Positions 1 through 8,808 of a DNA stretch of 57,016 nucleotides are shown one piece after another (positions within the stretch are counted from its first letter, which is position 1; each line of letters begins with the position of its first letter). The DNA is taken from NCBI GenBank assembly GCA_050260355.1, contig JBLNBZ010000100.1, positions 1 through 57,016 of the forward strand, written 5' to 3'. The position numbers were made by a program, and so were the translations under genes. The stretch comes from CADEFX01 sp050260355. Its GTDB lineage: Bacteria; Pseudomonadota; Alphaproteobacteria; Rhizobiales; Hyphomicrobiaceae. The notes under the pieces were generated by a model, which saw only the letters and a program-made list of their open reading frames with translations, was not told the origin of the DNA and made no database searches.

Positions 1-31
1 CCACGAGCCTCACCGCAAGCTTTCGTCGTCC

Positions 32-751
32 TTGAGTTGGCAGCTCCTGACGCGGCGCGGAGTCGACGTCGATCCCACCGTGCACCCGCCCTCGGTCGAC
101 GATGTGCGCCCGGCGGCCCGCGCTGGGACGCAATCGCCCGTCGGCGGTCGGATCAAGCGTCTCTTCGACATTGCCGTCGCGACCCTGGCGCTGATCGCGC
201 TGTCCCCCCTTATGCTCGCCGTCGCTCTCCTGATCAAACTGACCATGGGCGGCCCAGTCTTTTTCGCGCATCGGCGCATCGGGCTCAATGGCAAGCCCTT
301 CCCCTGCTACAAGTTCCGCACGATGGTGAACGATGCCGAGGAGCGCCTGAGCCGCTACCTGGCGCAGGATCCGCGCATCGCCCGCGAGTGGAGCGAGGCT
401 CGCAAGCTGGAGCACGACCCGCGGGTGACGATGCTCGGCAGCGTTCTGCGCAAATCGAGCCTCGATGAGCTGCCCCAGCTCGTCAACGTCCTCCGCGGTG
501 ACATGAGCTGCGTGGGGCCACGTCCGGTCGTGGCCGCGGAGCTGGAGCGCTACGGTGCCAGTGTGACCGACTATCTGAGCACCCGGCCGGGGCTCACCGG
601 CCTCTGGCAGATCAGCGGGCGCAACAGCGTCAGCTATGCCACGCGCGTCGCGCTCGACAGCGCGTATACGCGCAACTGGTCCATCCTCCTGGACCTGGCG
701 ATCGTGGTGCGGACGATTCCGGCCCTGCTGAAGTTCGACGAGACCGCCTGA
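32..751 (+). CDS. Undecaprenyl-phosphate sugar-1-phosphate transferase, ExoY/WbaP-type
   Basis: This enzyme should start polysaccharide repeat-unit assembly by moving a hexose-1-phosphate from a UDP-sugar to undecaprenyl phosphate at the inner membrane. The sequence shows a single hydrophobic segment (residues about 43-68) after KRLFD, then the family signatures KFRTM, LRKSSLDELPQ, VGPRPV and RPGLTGLWQISGR, and a C-terminal YTRNWS-LDLAI stretch. At about 239 residues it matches ExoY and lacks the multi-helix N-terminal half of WbaP. The start is uncertain: the TTG used here is weak and the frame is open to the window edge, so the gene may begin upstream; a GTG near position 80 is another option. 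It is convergent with the small membrane gene that follows. The family call is firm; the sugar (galactose or glucose) is not readable. Confidence 0.88.
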   Translation: MSWQLLTRRGVDVDPTVHPPSVDDVRPAARAGTQSPVGGRIKRLFDIAVATLALIALSPLMLAVALLIKLTMGGPVFFAHRRIGLNGKPFPCYKFRTMVNDAEERLSRYLAQDPRIAREWSEARKLEHDPRVTMLGSVLRKSSLDELPQLVNVLRGDMSCVGPRPVVAAELERYGASVTDYLSTRPGLTGLWQISGRNSVSYATRVALDSAYTRNWSILLDLAIVVRTIPALLKFDETA

Positions 752-814
752 TCGGCACCGCCTTGTCGAGACAGGCGGCGAGCGCTGTCGCGCGCCTCCC
801 CGCAACCGAGATGG

Positions 815-1078
815 CTATGGCCGCTGCGGCCACAAATAGCGCGCGCACCAGCCGCGGCAGACAAGCGACGCCAACACCGCGAGCAGGTAGGAGACTTGAA
901 GCGCGGTGAGCGCGCAGATGATACCCACGCCCATTTGGCGCAGCGGTTGTCCAGACGCAATCCCGGCGAGAAGCCCGACCACCACGACAGCCACCGATAC
1001 CGCTATAATGGCCGCCACCCGAAAGACCGTACCGATCGCAAGTCCGCCGAGGATCATTAAGCCGAGCAAGCTAGTCAT
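815..1078 (-). CDS. Small membrane protein, possibly ExoX-like exopolysaccharide regulator
   Basis: This 87-residue protein is nearly all hydrophobic: two or three membrane segments (about residues 3-21, 22-42 and 50-76) and a short basic C-terminus. An AGGG motif lies about 10 bases before the ATG. Its place next to an exoY-like gene, its size and a C-x-x-x-x-LQVSYL-like stretch recall rhizobial ExoX/Psi, a small membrane protein that lowers exopolysaccharide output by acting on ExoY. That link is inference from size, topology and neighbourhood, since I cannot align it. It is convergent with the ExoY-like gene and divergent from the glycosyltransferase at 1229. A competing plus-strand frame has no hydrophobic pattern and looks non-coding. 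Confidence 0.5.
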   Translation of the reverse strand: MTSLLGLMILGGLAIGTVFRVAAIIAVSVAVVVVGLLAGIASGQPLRQMGVGIICALTALQVSYLLAVLASLVCRGWCARYLWPQRP

Positions 1079-1228
1079 GGTCGTTCTGCCCTATGACTTC
1101 ATGCCACAAGTTGATACTTGCAATCCCAGAATGTGGCTCTGGTGTGACCTTGCGCCCCACAATTTGCCTGCGCTGCGGCTATTCCTCTGTCGGCGCACGA
1201 GTTCATCATCGTGCGGTCCTCAATCGTC

Positions 1229-2320
1229 ATGAGCGACAGGCCTATCTGCATCATCATCGCGGCCTACAACGCGGCTGCCACGATCGGGCGCGCGGTGCGC
1301 TCCGCGCTTGCGCAGCAGCAGGCGGGCGAGATCATCGTCGTCGACGATGCGTCCACCGACGGCACGGCCGACGCTGCGCGCGCAGAGGACGACCATTCCG
1401 GCCGGCTTTCGATCATCGAGCTCGAGAACAACGGCGGTCCGGCCCGGGCCCGCAATATCGCTCTCGAGCGCTCGGGAGCGCCTTACGTCTGCGTGCTCGA
1501 CTCCGATGACTATCTCCTTCCCGGCCGCCTCGAGCGGCTGCTGTCGCAGGCTCCGCCGGACTGGGACTTGCTTGCCGACGACATTGTCATTGTTCCGAAG
1601 ACCCTCGAGCATGTGCGCCTCGAACTCTGCGATCCGCCGGCGCCGCCCTGCCGCGTGCAGCTCGACCTCGCGACGTTCGTGGCCGCGAATATCTCCCATC
1701 CAACACGCCCGCGCGCGGAGCTGGGCTTCCTCAAGCCGATCATCCGGCGGAGCTTTCTGCAGGAGCAGGGCCTCGAGTACGATGAGAGCATGAGGCTCGG
1801 AGAGGACTACGCGCTCGATGTTCAAGCACTCATGGCCGGAGCGCGTTTCCAGCTCGTAAGCGCCTGCGGCTACGTTGCCATCGAGCGTGGCGACTCGATC
1901 AGCTCTCGGCACGCCGCCGCCGATCTCGAGCGCATCATCAACTTCGATGAGCGTTGCATTGCGGCCGGCCGGCGTCTGACCAGCGCCGAGCGCCGCGCCT
2001 TCGCAGCCCACCGTGCGGCAACCCAGCACAAGCTCGACTATCAGACCGTGCTTGATCGCAAGCGTGAATGGGGACTGGCGAGCGGGCTCGCGGCTCTTGC
2101 CCGCATGCCGCGCTCTCATCTGTACGTTCTCGCACAGACGCTGCGCGCGCGGCTCCCCTCTGCGCTCCGGCACAACCGCGGCGCCAACGATCGAATTCGC
2201 CTGCTTGCAGGGCTTCCCCGATCCGGCGTCACATGCGAGCACGCATCCATCGCAGCGCCCGATCCGCACTGGTTGTCAGGGGCGTATCGCAATCCCGCTG
2301 CGAGTGACCGCGCGAGCTGA
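1229..2320 (+). CDS. Family 2 glycosyltransferase
   Basis: A 363-residue GT-A fold inverting glycosyltransferase, probably adding one sugar to the growing lipid-linked repeat unit on the cytoplasmic side. The N-terminus shows the family pattern IIAAYNAAATIGRAVRSAL, then EIIVVDDASTDGT (nucleotide binding) and VCVLDSDDYLLPGRL, where the DSDD contains the metal-binding DxD-like motif. A GEDYALDVQALMAG stretch around residue 195 is the usual acceptor-side ED motif. No membrane segment is evident. I prefer the ATG at 1229 over the GTG six codons upstream because the fold begins at once after it. It is convergent with the Wzz gene, 57 bases away. Donor and acceptor are unknown. Confidence 0.85.
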   Translation: MSDRPICIIIAAYNAAATIGRAVRSALAQQQAGEIIVVDDASTDGTADAARAEDDHSGRLSIIELENNGGPARARNIALERSGAPYVCVLDSDDYLLPGRLERLLSQAPPDWDLLADDIVIVPKTLEHVRLELCDPPAPPCRVQLDLATFVAANISHPTRPRAELGFLKPIIRRSFLQEQGLEYDESMRLGEDYALDVQALMAGARFQLVSACGYVAIERGDSISSRHAAADLERIINFDERCIAAGRRLTSAERRAFAAHRAATQHKLDYQTVLDRKREWGLASGLAALARMPRSHLYVLAQTLRARLPSALRHNRGANDRIRLLAGLPRSGVTCEHASIAAPDPHWLSGAYRNPAASDRAS

Positions 2321-2377
2321 GCGCGTCGAGATGCGCCTGGTCGATGCTTGCCGCCGCAGGTCGCGCCGGAAAGCGCC

Positions 2378-3439
2378 TCACACGACCTTGGATGACCCAG
2401 TGTCCGGACGCGGGCCGCCGAACGCCAGACGCAGCAGACCGATCCCAATGCCCAGCACACAGCCTGCGGCCCCAGCCGCCGCCAGCGAGCGCAAGTACCG
2501 CGGATAGCTCGGCTTGACCGGCGGGGTCGCGCGGCTGATGACGCGTGCGTTCGTTCCCGGATACGACTGACGCTGCACCGATTCCGTGTAGGCCTGCAGA
2601 TAGCTTTCGTACATCTTGCGGTAGGTCATGGCCGTCGACTCGAGCTCCTCGAGCGTGCTGCGCGCAGTCGAAGCCTCTTGCGCCCTATCGTGCCCGTCCT
2701 TCGATTTGCCATCTGGATCCGGGTCGCGCGTCCCAATGATGCGGTAGTCGCGGCGCGCCTTGAACTCCTGCACCTTCAGCGCTGCGCCGTTCATCAACTG
2801 GCGGATCTCCTCGATGCGCTCCTCGAGCCACTGGCTGCCGCGTCTGGCCGCTTGGGCGCGCGCCCCCAGTTGATCCTCGATGAAGGCATCCGCCGTCGCA
2901 TTCGCCAAGAGTGCCGCTCGCTGCGGATTGGAGGCGCTGTAGCCGACCTCTATGACGTACGACACGCCCTTGCGACGAATCTCCAGTCCGCGTTGGAAGG
3001 CATCGACTGCGGCCCGCAATCGCCCGGCCTCGATGCCCTCCGGGTGCTCCGGGTGGCCGCTTTCGAGATGAATCTCGGGCGACGTCAACAGATTGAGCTT
3101 GTTGATGACGAGGAGCGCAATCTGCTCGGACTGCAGCACGGCGATCTGGCTCTCGATCTGGCCGAGGTCGAGAACGATTGCGCCCTCGCCCAACTGTTCC
3201 CTCAAGAACTGAGGGCTTCGCGAATCGATGAACAGCTCCGCGCGCGCCGTGTACAGCGGAGTGACGGTTGCGAGGTAGAAATACACGGTAATCACCGCAA
3301 CCGCGATGCATCCGAGAATTACCAACGCATTGGAGAGGAGGAAGCGCAGAATGTCCGCCGGCGTGATCGATATCTCAAGCGGATTTCGAGAGCCACCCTC
3401 GCCCTCAAACGCTCTTCCTCCCGCAATTCGATCAAGCAT
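2378..3439 (-). CDS. Chain-length determinant / polysaccharide co-polymerase (Wzz, ExoP N-terminal type)
   Basis: An inner-membrane co-polymerase that should set exopolysaccharide chain length. Two membrane segments frame a long periplasmic coiled-coil region: one near residues 32-55 and one near 315-335 (LAAAGAAGCVLGIGIGLL). Before the second helix lies a proline-rich stretch, RATPPVKPSYPRY, a Wzz hallmark. There is no C-terminal tyrosine-kinase domain (no Walker A, no tyrosine tail), unlike full-length ExoP/Wzc, so control by autophosphorylation would need a separate kinase. I choose ATG 3439 because a GCGGGG motif is well spaced from it; a GTG three codons upstream overlaps that motif. It is divergent from the glycosyltransferase at 3956 across about 0.5 kb. 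Confidence 0.85.
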   Translation of the reverse strand: MLDRIAGGRAFEGEGGSRNPLEISITPADILRFLLSNALVILGCIAVAVITVYFYLATVTPLYTARAELFIDSRSPQFLREQLGEGAIVLDLGQIESQIAVLQSEQIALLVINKLNLLTSPEIHLESGHPEHPEGIEAGRLRAAVDAFQRGLEIRRKGVSYVIEVGYSASNPQRAALLANATADAFIEDQLGARAQAARRGSQWLEERIEEIRQLMNGAALKVQEFKARRDYRIIGTRDPDPDGKSKDGHDRAQEASTARSTLEELESTAMTYRKMYESYLQAYTESVQRQSYPGTNARVISRATPPVKPSYPRYLRSLAAAGAAGCVLGIGIGLLRLAFGGPRPDTGSSKVV

Positions 3440-3955
3440 CGAGGCCACCCCGCGCTAGCATCATCATCTCGAGCTGTCGCCAAACGCATTTCTTGTCGCG
3501 ACGACGGCTGACGGCCGCAGACCAATAAATAGCCGCACGATGGCGTCACGTACATAGCCAGGTGCAATCACGGGAAATTGGGACCCGCCGGCGCCCGCGA
3601 AACGCCAGCTTTCAAGGCCAATCTTAACGCGCGGGCGGTTGCGACCGTGGATCAGCCGGCGGGTCCCCGAGCCCCCGCGCCACATTTCCAACGCCCATCC
3701 CGGCCAATCCTATGGCGTAGCCTCCACTACGCCTTATTCGGCCGCTGGCGCCGCAAGATGTGCCGTTCCCCGGCACGTGGCGCGATTGTATTTTCAACCG
3801 CCAGGTGGTCCCTGGAGCCGGCGCCTCGGCGGCGCGAGGGCCTGGCCGGCCGAGGCTCGGCCGCCAGACGCAGATACGCGATGCCCATCTCTCGGCATCC
3901 GATTTGCAGAGCGCGGATGGACGTCGGCTCGAGATTTCTGAGGCATTTGCGCCTG
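3440..3955. other. Intergenic, divergent promoter region
   Basis: About 0.5 kb lies between two divergently read genes. The plus frame of the downstream glycosyltransferase stays open back to 3578, but that stretch is rich in Ala, Arg and Pro, resembles no known family and probably reflects high GC. I see no convincing gene. The region should hold the promoters for both neighbours; one inverted repeat (3714-3733) is listed separately. Confidence 0.5.
3714..3733. repeat. 7-bp inverted repeat (GGCGTAG / CTACGCC) in divergent promoter region
   Basis: Perfect 7-base arms GGCGTAG and CTACGCC are separated by six bases. It lies about 220 bases before the glycosyltransferase start and 275 bases before the Wzz start. 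It could be an operator or an mRNA hairpin; no poly-T follows, so it is not an obvious terminator. Confidence 0.35.
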
Positions 3956-5239
3956 ATGGTTAAGGAACATCGGAAAATTCTGGTTATCGCCGGCGTCTTT
4001 CCACCCGAGCGCATTGCCGAGGCCGATCATGCATTCCGTGTCTCCCTGGAGCTTGCGAAGCGGGGCTTTCGGATCGAGGTGTTGACGCAGCAGGGCGCCG
4101 TTGCCGGCCCGGAGCTCCCGTTCCGCGTGCATCCGATCATGTCGCGCTGGAGCTGGTACGAGCTGCCGCGCCTGCTGAAGATCGCGCGCCGCGTCGCGCC
4201 CGATGTCGTGCACTTATGGTTTCTCGGAAATATCTATCACTTCCACCCTATGATCACGTTTGTGCCGGCTCTTCTGAAGCGACTGCTGCCGAATACCGCG
4301 GTCGTGACGCAGGTGAGCTTTCCGGTTCCCAGCGGAGCATACCGCTTTCCGCTTTCCACACGTCTGGCTCGAAAGGCCTTCGCGGTCGGCTTCGGACCGG
4401 CCCGCATCGACTACGGCTATGGTGCACTCCTGCGCGACAGCGACAGTGTCATTGTCATGGCCCCGGGCCACCTCGACACGCTGGCCACCCACTGCTCCGG
4501 GCTTGCGCGCAAGACAATCCTCATCCCTCCACCGCCGCTCCTTCAGATGGCCCCCGCGACAGCCGAAAGCCGGGCGCGCGGAAGGAAGGCGCTGGGCCTT
4601 GCTGAGGACGACTTCGTGTTCGCCTATTTCGGCCGCCTGTATCGGCTGAAGGGCCTCGAGACCCTCCTCGAGGCATTCCATCTTCTTCGCCGACGCCATC
4701 CGCGCGTGAAGCTGGCAGTCATCGGCGGCGCCGATCCGGGCTGGTCGGACAGCGATTGGAAGGTCGAGCAGCTCTACGAGATGGCGCGCACGCTCGATAT
4801 CGAGGACGGCATCGCATGGAGCGGTGAATTCCCCTTCGACAGCGACCTCGGCTCCGCATATCTGCGCGCCGCCGACTGCGCCGTGCTCCCGTTCGACCGA
4901 GGCGTCGCATTGAACAACAGCTCGTTTGCCGGTGTCGCTGCGCACGCGCTTGCAACCCTCGCCACGCGCGGCGACACCTTGGACAGCCCCTTCCGCGAAG
5001 GCGAGAACGTCCTGTTGTGCCCGCCGCTCAATCCGCCGGCCATGGCGGACGCGATGGAACGGTTGCTCGCCGACCCGCAATTGAGAGCGCGCCTGCACTC
5101 GGGAATAGAGGCACTGGCGCGCGAGTGGTTCTCGTGGGAGGGCTCCATCGACCGGACCATCGCCGCATTCGACATTGGCGGCGCTCCCTCGCCAGCGGAC
5201 ACCGTCCAGCGCGCTGCCGTTCGAGCCGAGGGGCTCTGA
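3956..5239 (+). CDS. Family 4 glycosyltransferase
   Basis: A 427-residue retaining GT-B glycosyltransferase. The N-terminal Rossmann half starts with ILVIAGVFPPERI and contains APDVVHLWFLGN; the C-terminal half opens with FVFAYFGRLYRLKGLETLLEAFHLL, the typical GT4 core, and continues with LKLAVIGG-type strands and an ALNNSSFAGVAAHALAT donor-site segment. In the donor-site loop the usual E-x7-E pair appears degenerate, so donor specificity is unclear. I placed the start at ATG 3956, directly before the first beta strand; ATG 3917 is possible, and the frame is open to 3578 without family-like sequence. It is followed after 78 bases by the sugar-nucleotide block and may share its transcript. Confidence 0.82.
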   Translation: MVKEHRKILVIAGVFPPERIAEADHAFRVSLELAKRGFRIEVLTQQGAVAGPELPFRVHPIMSRWSWYELPRLLKIARRVAPDVVHLWFLGNIYHFHPMITFVPALLKRLLPNTAVVTQVSFPVPSGAYRFPLSTRLARKAFAVGFGPARIDYGYGALLRDSDSVIVMAPGHLDTLATHCSGLARKTILIPPPPLLQMAPATAESRARGRKALGLAEDDFVFAYFGRLYRLKGLETLLEAFHLLRRRHPRVKLAVIGGADPGWSDSDWKVEQLYEMARTLDIEDGIAWSGEFPFDSDLGSAYLRAADCAVLPFDRGVALNNSSFAGVAAHALATLATRGDTLDSPFREGENVLLCPPLNPPAMADAMERLLADPQLRARLHSGIEALAREWFSWEGSIDRTIAAFDIGGAPSPADTVQRAAVRAEGL

Positions 5240-5317
5240 TGGATCGGCTGCCTCGTCGTGACCGGTCGCCGATTTGGATCGTGCACGCGCGCGCTGCGCA
5301 ACCGCAGGACTGACCGA

Positions 5318-6544
5318 ATGCGGATCCGGCAGGCAGTCTTTCTCGTCGGCGGCAAAGGAACGAGGCTCGGCTCGATCGCCAAGACCACGCCCAAGCCTTT
5401 GCTCGAGCTGGCACCCGGCTTGCGCTTTCTCGACGTGCTGCTCGATCAGGCCGCGCGTCACGGGTTCAGCGACATCATCCTCCTCGCGGGTCACCTCGGA
5501 GATCAGGTCGAGACGTTGTACCAGTCGCGCCGCGTTCGCGAGGCCACGGTGCACGTGGTGCGGGAAGGCGAGCCGGCAGGCACAGGCGGCGCACTCGCCT
5601 TCGCCGCCGACCGGCTGGACCCCTGGTTCCTGATGGCCAACGGGGACTCGCTGTTCGATTTCAACCTGCGGGCGCTCGCCATACCTCAAAAGGAGGATAC
5701 CGAGGCCCGCCTCGCCCTGCGCCACGTCGCGGATGCATCGCGCTACGGCTCGGTCGACGTGCGCGGCAACCGCGTCACCGCCTTCCGCGAGAAGCAGGCC
5801 TCCGGCGCACCAGGCCTGATCAGCGGCGGCGTCTACCTTCTGAGCCGGACGATCCTGGAGCACGTCCGCAAGCCCTGCTCGCTCGAGACGGACATCTTCC
5901 CGCGCCTGACCGAGGCCGGGCTGCTCGCTGGTCAACGGTTCGACGGATACTTCCTCGACATCGGCCTGCCCGAGTCCTACGAGCGCGCGAAGCGGGAGAT
6001 CCCTGCCCGCCTGACGAGGCCCGCAGCATTCCTCGACCGCGACGGCGTTCTCAACGTGGACATCGGCTACACGCACCGGCCCGAGGATCTTCGCTGGATT
6101 GCCGGCGCGCGCGAGGCCGTCCTGCGCCTCAACGAAGCGGGCTACTACGTCATCGTGGCGACCAACCAGGCCGGCGTGGCGCGCGGCTACTACAGCATCG
6201 ACCAGATGCACGCCTTTCACGCGCGCATGCAGGACGAGCTCGCCGACATCGGCGCGCACATCGACGCCTTCTACTACTGCCCGTTCCATGAGGACGGGAT
6301 CGTCGAGGCGTTCCGCGCCGCCGACCATCCCGATCGCAAGCCCAATCCCGGCATGATCCTGCAGGCCCTCGACGAGTGGCCGATCCGGTCCGCCGGCAGC
6401 TTACTGATCGGTGACCGGCCAGGCGATGTCGAGGCCGCCCGTCGCGCGGGCCTTCCAGGCTTCCTGTTCGAGGGGGGCGACCTGCGCTCGATGCTCGATC
6501 GCGCGCTCTCCGCTCTGCCTGCTTCGGCCGTGCCGCCGCCATGA
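5318..6544 (+). CDS. Fused sugar-1-phosphate nucleotidyltransferase / HAD phosphatase (HddC-GmhB type)
   Basis: A 408-residue two-domain enzyme. Residues 1-225 are a nucleotidyltransferase with FLVGGKGTRLGSIAKTTPKPLLE (activation loop and PKP) and later MANGDSLFDFNL. Residues from about 228 form a HAD-IIIA phosphatase with FLDRDGVLN (nucleophile near D240), VATNQAGVARG, DRKPNPGM and LIGDRPGDVEAA. These match D-glycero-manno-heptose-1,7-bisphosphate 7-phosphatase (GmhB) fused to the heptose-1-phosphate guanylyl/adenylyltransferase. The GmhB zinc loop is only half present: CPFH is kept, the second Cys-x-Cys is missing. With the HddA-type kinase at 8809 it would supply two or three steps of NDP-heptose synthesis. 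The ORF extends to 5258, but ATG 5318 sits directly before the first strand. Its stop overlaps the next start by four bases (ATGA). Confidence 0.85.
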   Translation: MRIRQAVFLVGGKGTRLGSIAKTTPKPLLELAPGLRFLDVLLDQAARHGFSDIILLAGHLGDQVETLYQSRRVREATVHVVREGEPAGTGGALAFAADRLDPWFLMANGDSLFDFNLRALAIPQKEDTEARLALRHVADASRYGSVDVRGNRVTAFREKQASGAPGLISGGVYLLSRTILEHVRKPCSLETDIFPRLTEAGLLAGQRFDGYFLDIGLPESYERAKREIPARLTRPAAFLDRDGVLNVDIGYTHRPEDLRWIAGAREAVLRLNEAGYYVIVATNQAGVARGYYSIDQMHAFHARMQDELADIGAHIDAFYYCPFHEDGIVEAFRAADHPDRKPNPGMILQALDEWPIRSAGSLLIGDRPGDVEAARRAGLPGFLFEGGDLRSMLDRALSALPASAVPPP

Positions 6545-7725
6545 CCCCCTCCCCATCCATCTACGGCGCGGTCCACCATTGGCTTTTCGAGGAAGCGCTG
6601 CCGTTCTGGGCCGAGCATGGCGTCGATCGCATTCGCGGCGGCTACACCGAGCATCTGCGCCTCGACGGCGGCGACGCTGCGGTGGCGTTCAAGCGCATAC
6701 GGGTCATCTGCCGTCAGATCTACGTCTTCTCGCACGCCGCCATGCTCGGCTGGCCCGATGGACTTGCCCTTGCACGGCACGGTTACGAGTTCCTGACGGC
6801 CAAGGCATGGCTCAACCCCGGATGGGCCCGCACCGTCGACCCGGCCGGTCACGTGCTCGACCCGACGCCCGATCTTTACGATCACGCCTTCGCCCTCTTT
6901 GCGCTCGGTTGGTTCTACCGCGCGAGCGGCGATCCTGGCGCACTCGATTGGTCGCTTCGCACGCTCGACTTTCTCGACCGACACATGCGTCATCCGGGCG
7001 GGGTCGGCTTCCTGACCGTGAAGCCGGAATCGGGCCCGCGCCAGCAGAACCCGCATATGCATCTGCTGGAGGCGGCCCTCATTAACCTGAATGTCAGCGG
7101 CGAGACGCGATTCCGCGCGCTTGCCGATGAAATCGTGGATTTATTCGATAATTGTTTCTATGACACAGCGACACAGACGCTTGCAGAGAATTTCAATAGC
7201 GACTGGTCGCGTGCCGCCGGGCTTGCCGGCCGCACCACCGAGCCGGGACATCAGTTCGAATGGGCGTGGATCTTGGCCGGCTACCAGCGCGCGACGGGGC
7301 GTGACATGAGCGCATCCGTGCGAGGGCTCGTCACATTCGCAGAGACCCACGGGGTCGACCGCACCACCGGCATCACGTTCAACAGTGTGCGTGATGACGG
7401 CGCCCCGCTCGATCGCGGCTCGCGCGTCTGGCCCAACAGTGAGCGCATCCAGGCTGCGGTTGCCATGTTCGAGCTCGACGGGCGCGACCCGCGCCCGATC
7501 TTTGAGCAGAGCGGCAGGCTGCTCCTCGATCGCTTTCTCGCACACGTGCCCTCCGGCACATGGATCGATGCCATCGACGCCGATGGCCGACCGCAATCCG
7601 ACAAGGTCCCGGCGTCGACGCTCTATCATCTCGTCATCGCCTTTGCCGAGATGCTCAGGGTCGAGAAGCCTGTCGAAGCGTGCGTCGTAACCGGGACACC
7701 GTCAGGGGAGAAGATGCGCCCGTGA
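6541..7725 (+). CDS. AGE-family sugar isomerase/epimerase
   Basis: A 394-residue protein of the N-acylglucosamine 2-epimerase / mannose isomerase (AGE) superfamily, an (alpha/alpha)6-barrel that interconverts free or phosphorylated aldoses and ketoses, or epimerises C2. Visible family features are RIRGGYTEHL, RIRVICRQIYVFSHAA, DLYDHAFALFALGW, NPHMHLLEAAL (with the catalytic-type His) and EPGHQFEWAWIL. The start overlaps the upstream stop by four bases, which suggests translational coupling. In a heptose pathway a ketose-to-aldose isomerase (GmhA, a SIS-domain protein) is expected and none is seen here; whether this enzyme fills that role or makes a mannose-type precursor is open. Confidence 0.8.
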   Translation: MTPSPSIYGAVHHWLFEEALPFWAEHGVDRIRGGYTEHLRLDGGDAAVAFKRIRVICRQIYVFSHAAMLGWPDGLALARHGYEFLTAKAWLNPGWARTVDPAGHVLDPTPDLYDHAFALFALGWFYRASGDPGALDWSLRTLDFLDRHMRHPGGVGFLTVKPESGPRQQNPHMHLLEAALINLNVSGETRFRALADEIVDLFDNCFYDTATQTLAENFNSDWSRAAGLAGRTTEPGHQFEWAWILAGYQRATGRDMSASVRGLVTFAETHGVDRTTGITFNSVRDDGAPLDRGSRVWPNSERIQAAVAMFELDGRDPRPIFEQSGRLLLDRFLAHVPSGTWIDAIDADGRPQSDKVPASTLYHLVIAFAEMLRVEKPVEACVVTGTPSGEKMRP

Positions 7726-7787
7726 GCATGGGCTCGCGCGGGTGCGGGTCTGAATAATGAGCTGCGATAAGTCTTGGATGGGACGGT

Positions 7788-8720
7788 ATGCGTATTCTTG
7801 TGACTGGAGGCGCCGGCTACATCGGCTCGATCCTCGTCCCGGCTCTTCTGGAGCGCGGACACGAGGTGAGTGTGCTCGACACCTTCGCCCGCGGCACCAC
7901 GGAGCTGGCGCCGTGCTGCCGCTACGACAGTTTCAATCCGATCCGCGGCGACGCGCGCGATGAACGCCTCCTCGACGAGCTGGTGCCCCGCGCCGACGTC
8001 GTGATCCCGCTTGCGGCCATCGTCGGTGCTCCATTGTGCAAGGAGGACCCGACCGCCGCCCGCACCATAAACCTGGATGCCGTGGTCGCGCTCGCCAAGC
8101 GCACATCCCGCCAGCAGATGGTGATCTATCCGACGACCAACTCCGGATACGGCATCGGCACCGCCGGCCAGTACTGCACGGAGGAGACACCGCTCAATCC
8201 CATCTCGCTCTACGGCGTGACCAAGGTCAAAGCCGAGGAAGCCGTGCTCGAGCAGACCCGCGGTGTGACGCTGCGTCTTGCGACCGTGTTCGGCATGTCG
8301 CCGAGGATGCGCATCGACCTGCTGGTGAACGACTTCACCTGGCGCGCCGTCACCGACCGCGCCGTCGTCATCTTCGAAGGGCACTTCAAGCGCAACTACA
8401 TCCACATCCGCGACGTGGCGAAGGCCTTCGAGCATGCCATCGCCAACTTCGAGGCCATGCGCGGGCAGGCCTACAATGTCGGCCTGTCGGACGCGAACCT
8501 GTCCAAGCTCGAGCTGTGCGCCAAGATCAAGGAGCAGGTCCCGGGCTTCGTCTACCTGGAGGCGCCGATTGGAGAGGACCCTGACAAAAGGGATTACATC
8601 GTCTCCAACGAAAAGATTGAGCGCACGGGCTGGCGCCCCGACTGGTCGCTCGAAATGGGAATAGCGGAACTTATTCGGGGATATAGGATGATCCGCAACT
8701 CCCGCTACGCGAACGTTTGA
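7788..8720 (+). CDS. NAD-dependent sugar epimerase/dehydratase (extended SDR)
   Basis: A 310-residue extended short-chain dehydrogenase acting on nucleotide sugars. It begins with the dinucleotide motif VTGGAGYIGSILVPALLERGHEV and carries the catalytic Tyr-x3-Lys in SLYGVTKVKAEEAVL; the upstream IYPTTNSGYG contains the Ser/Thr position. RNYIHIRDVAKAF is the typical sugar-nucleotide C-terminal motif. It lies 62 bases after the AGE gene, preceded by a GGGACGG ribosome site. In this block it could oxidise, dehydrate or epimerise the NDP-heptose or NDP-hexose before the transamination step at 9866. The exact reaction cannot be read from sequence. Confidence 0.83.
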   Translation: MRILVTGGAGYIGSILVPALLERGHEVSVLDTFARGTTELAPCCRYDSFNPIRGDARDERLLDELVPRADVVIPLAAIVGAPLCKEDPTAARTINLDAVVALAKRTSRQQMVIYPTTNSGYGIGTAGQYCTEETPLNPISLYGVTKVKAEEAVLEQTRGVTLRLATVFGMSPRMRIDLLVNDFTWRAVTDRAVVIFEGHFKRNYIHIRDVAKAFEHAIANFEAMRGQAYNVGLSDANLSKLELCAKIKEQVPGFVYLEAPIGEDPDKRDYIVSNEKIERTGWRPDWSLEMGIAELIRGYRMIRNSRYANV

Positions 8721-8808
8721 TGGCAGCGGGTCGGTTTTTTCATCGCATAACCGGCGATTTCGTTGATCGCCATGCGTACCGCCCAGCAACCGTCGATTGG
8801 GGCCACAC

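Noticed and set aside
3578..3955. N-terminal extension of the glycosyltransferase at 3956
   Set aside because: Ala/Arg/Pro-rich, no similarity to GT4 proteins; ATG 3956 directly precedes the first beta strand.
4214..6328. 704-residue minus-strand open frame
   Set aside because: Opposite the GT4 gene and the fused nucleotidyltransferase/phosphatase gene, both with clear motifs; composition is that of a shadow frame.
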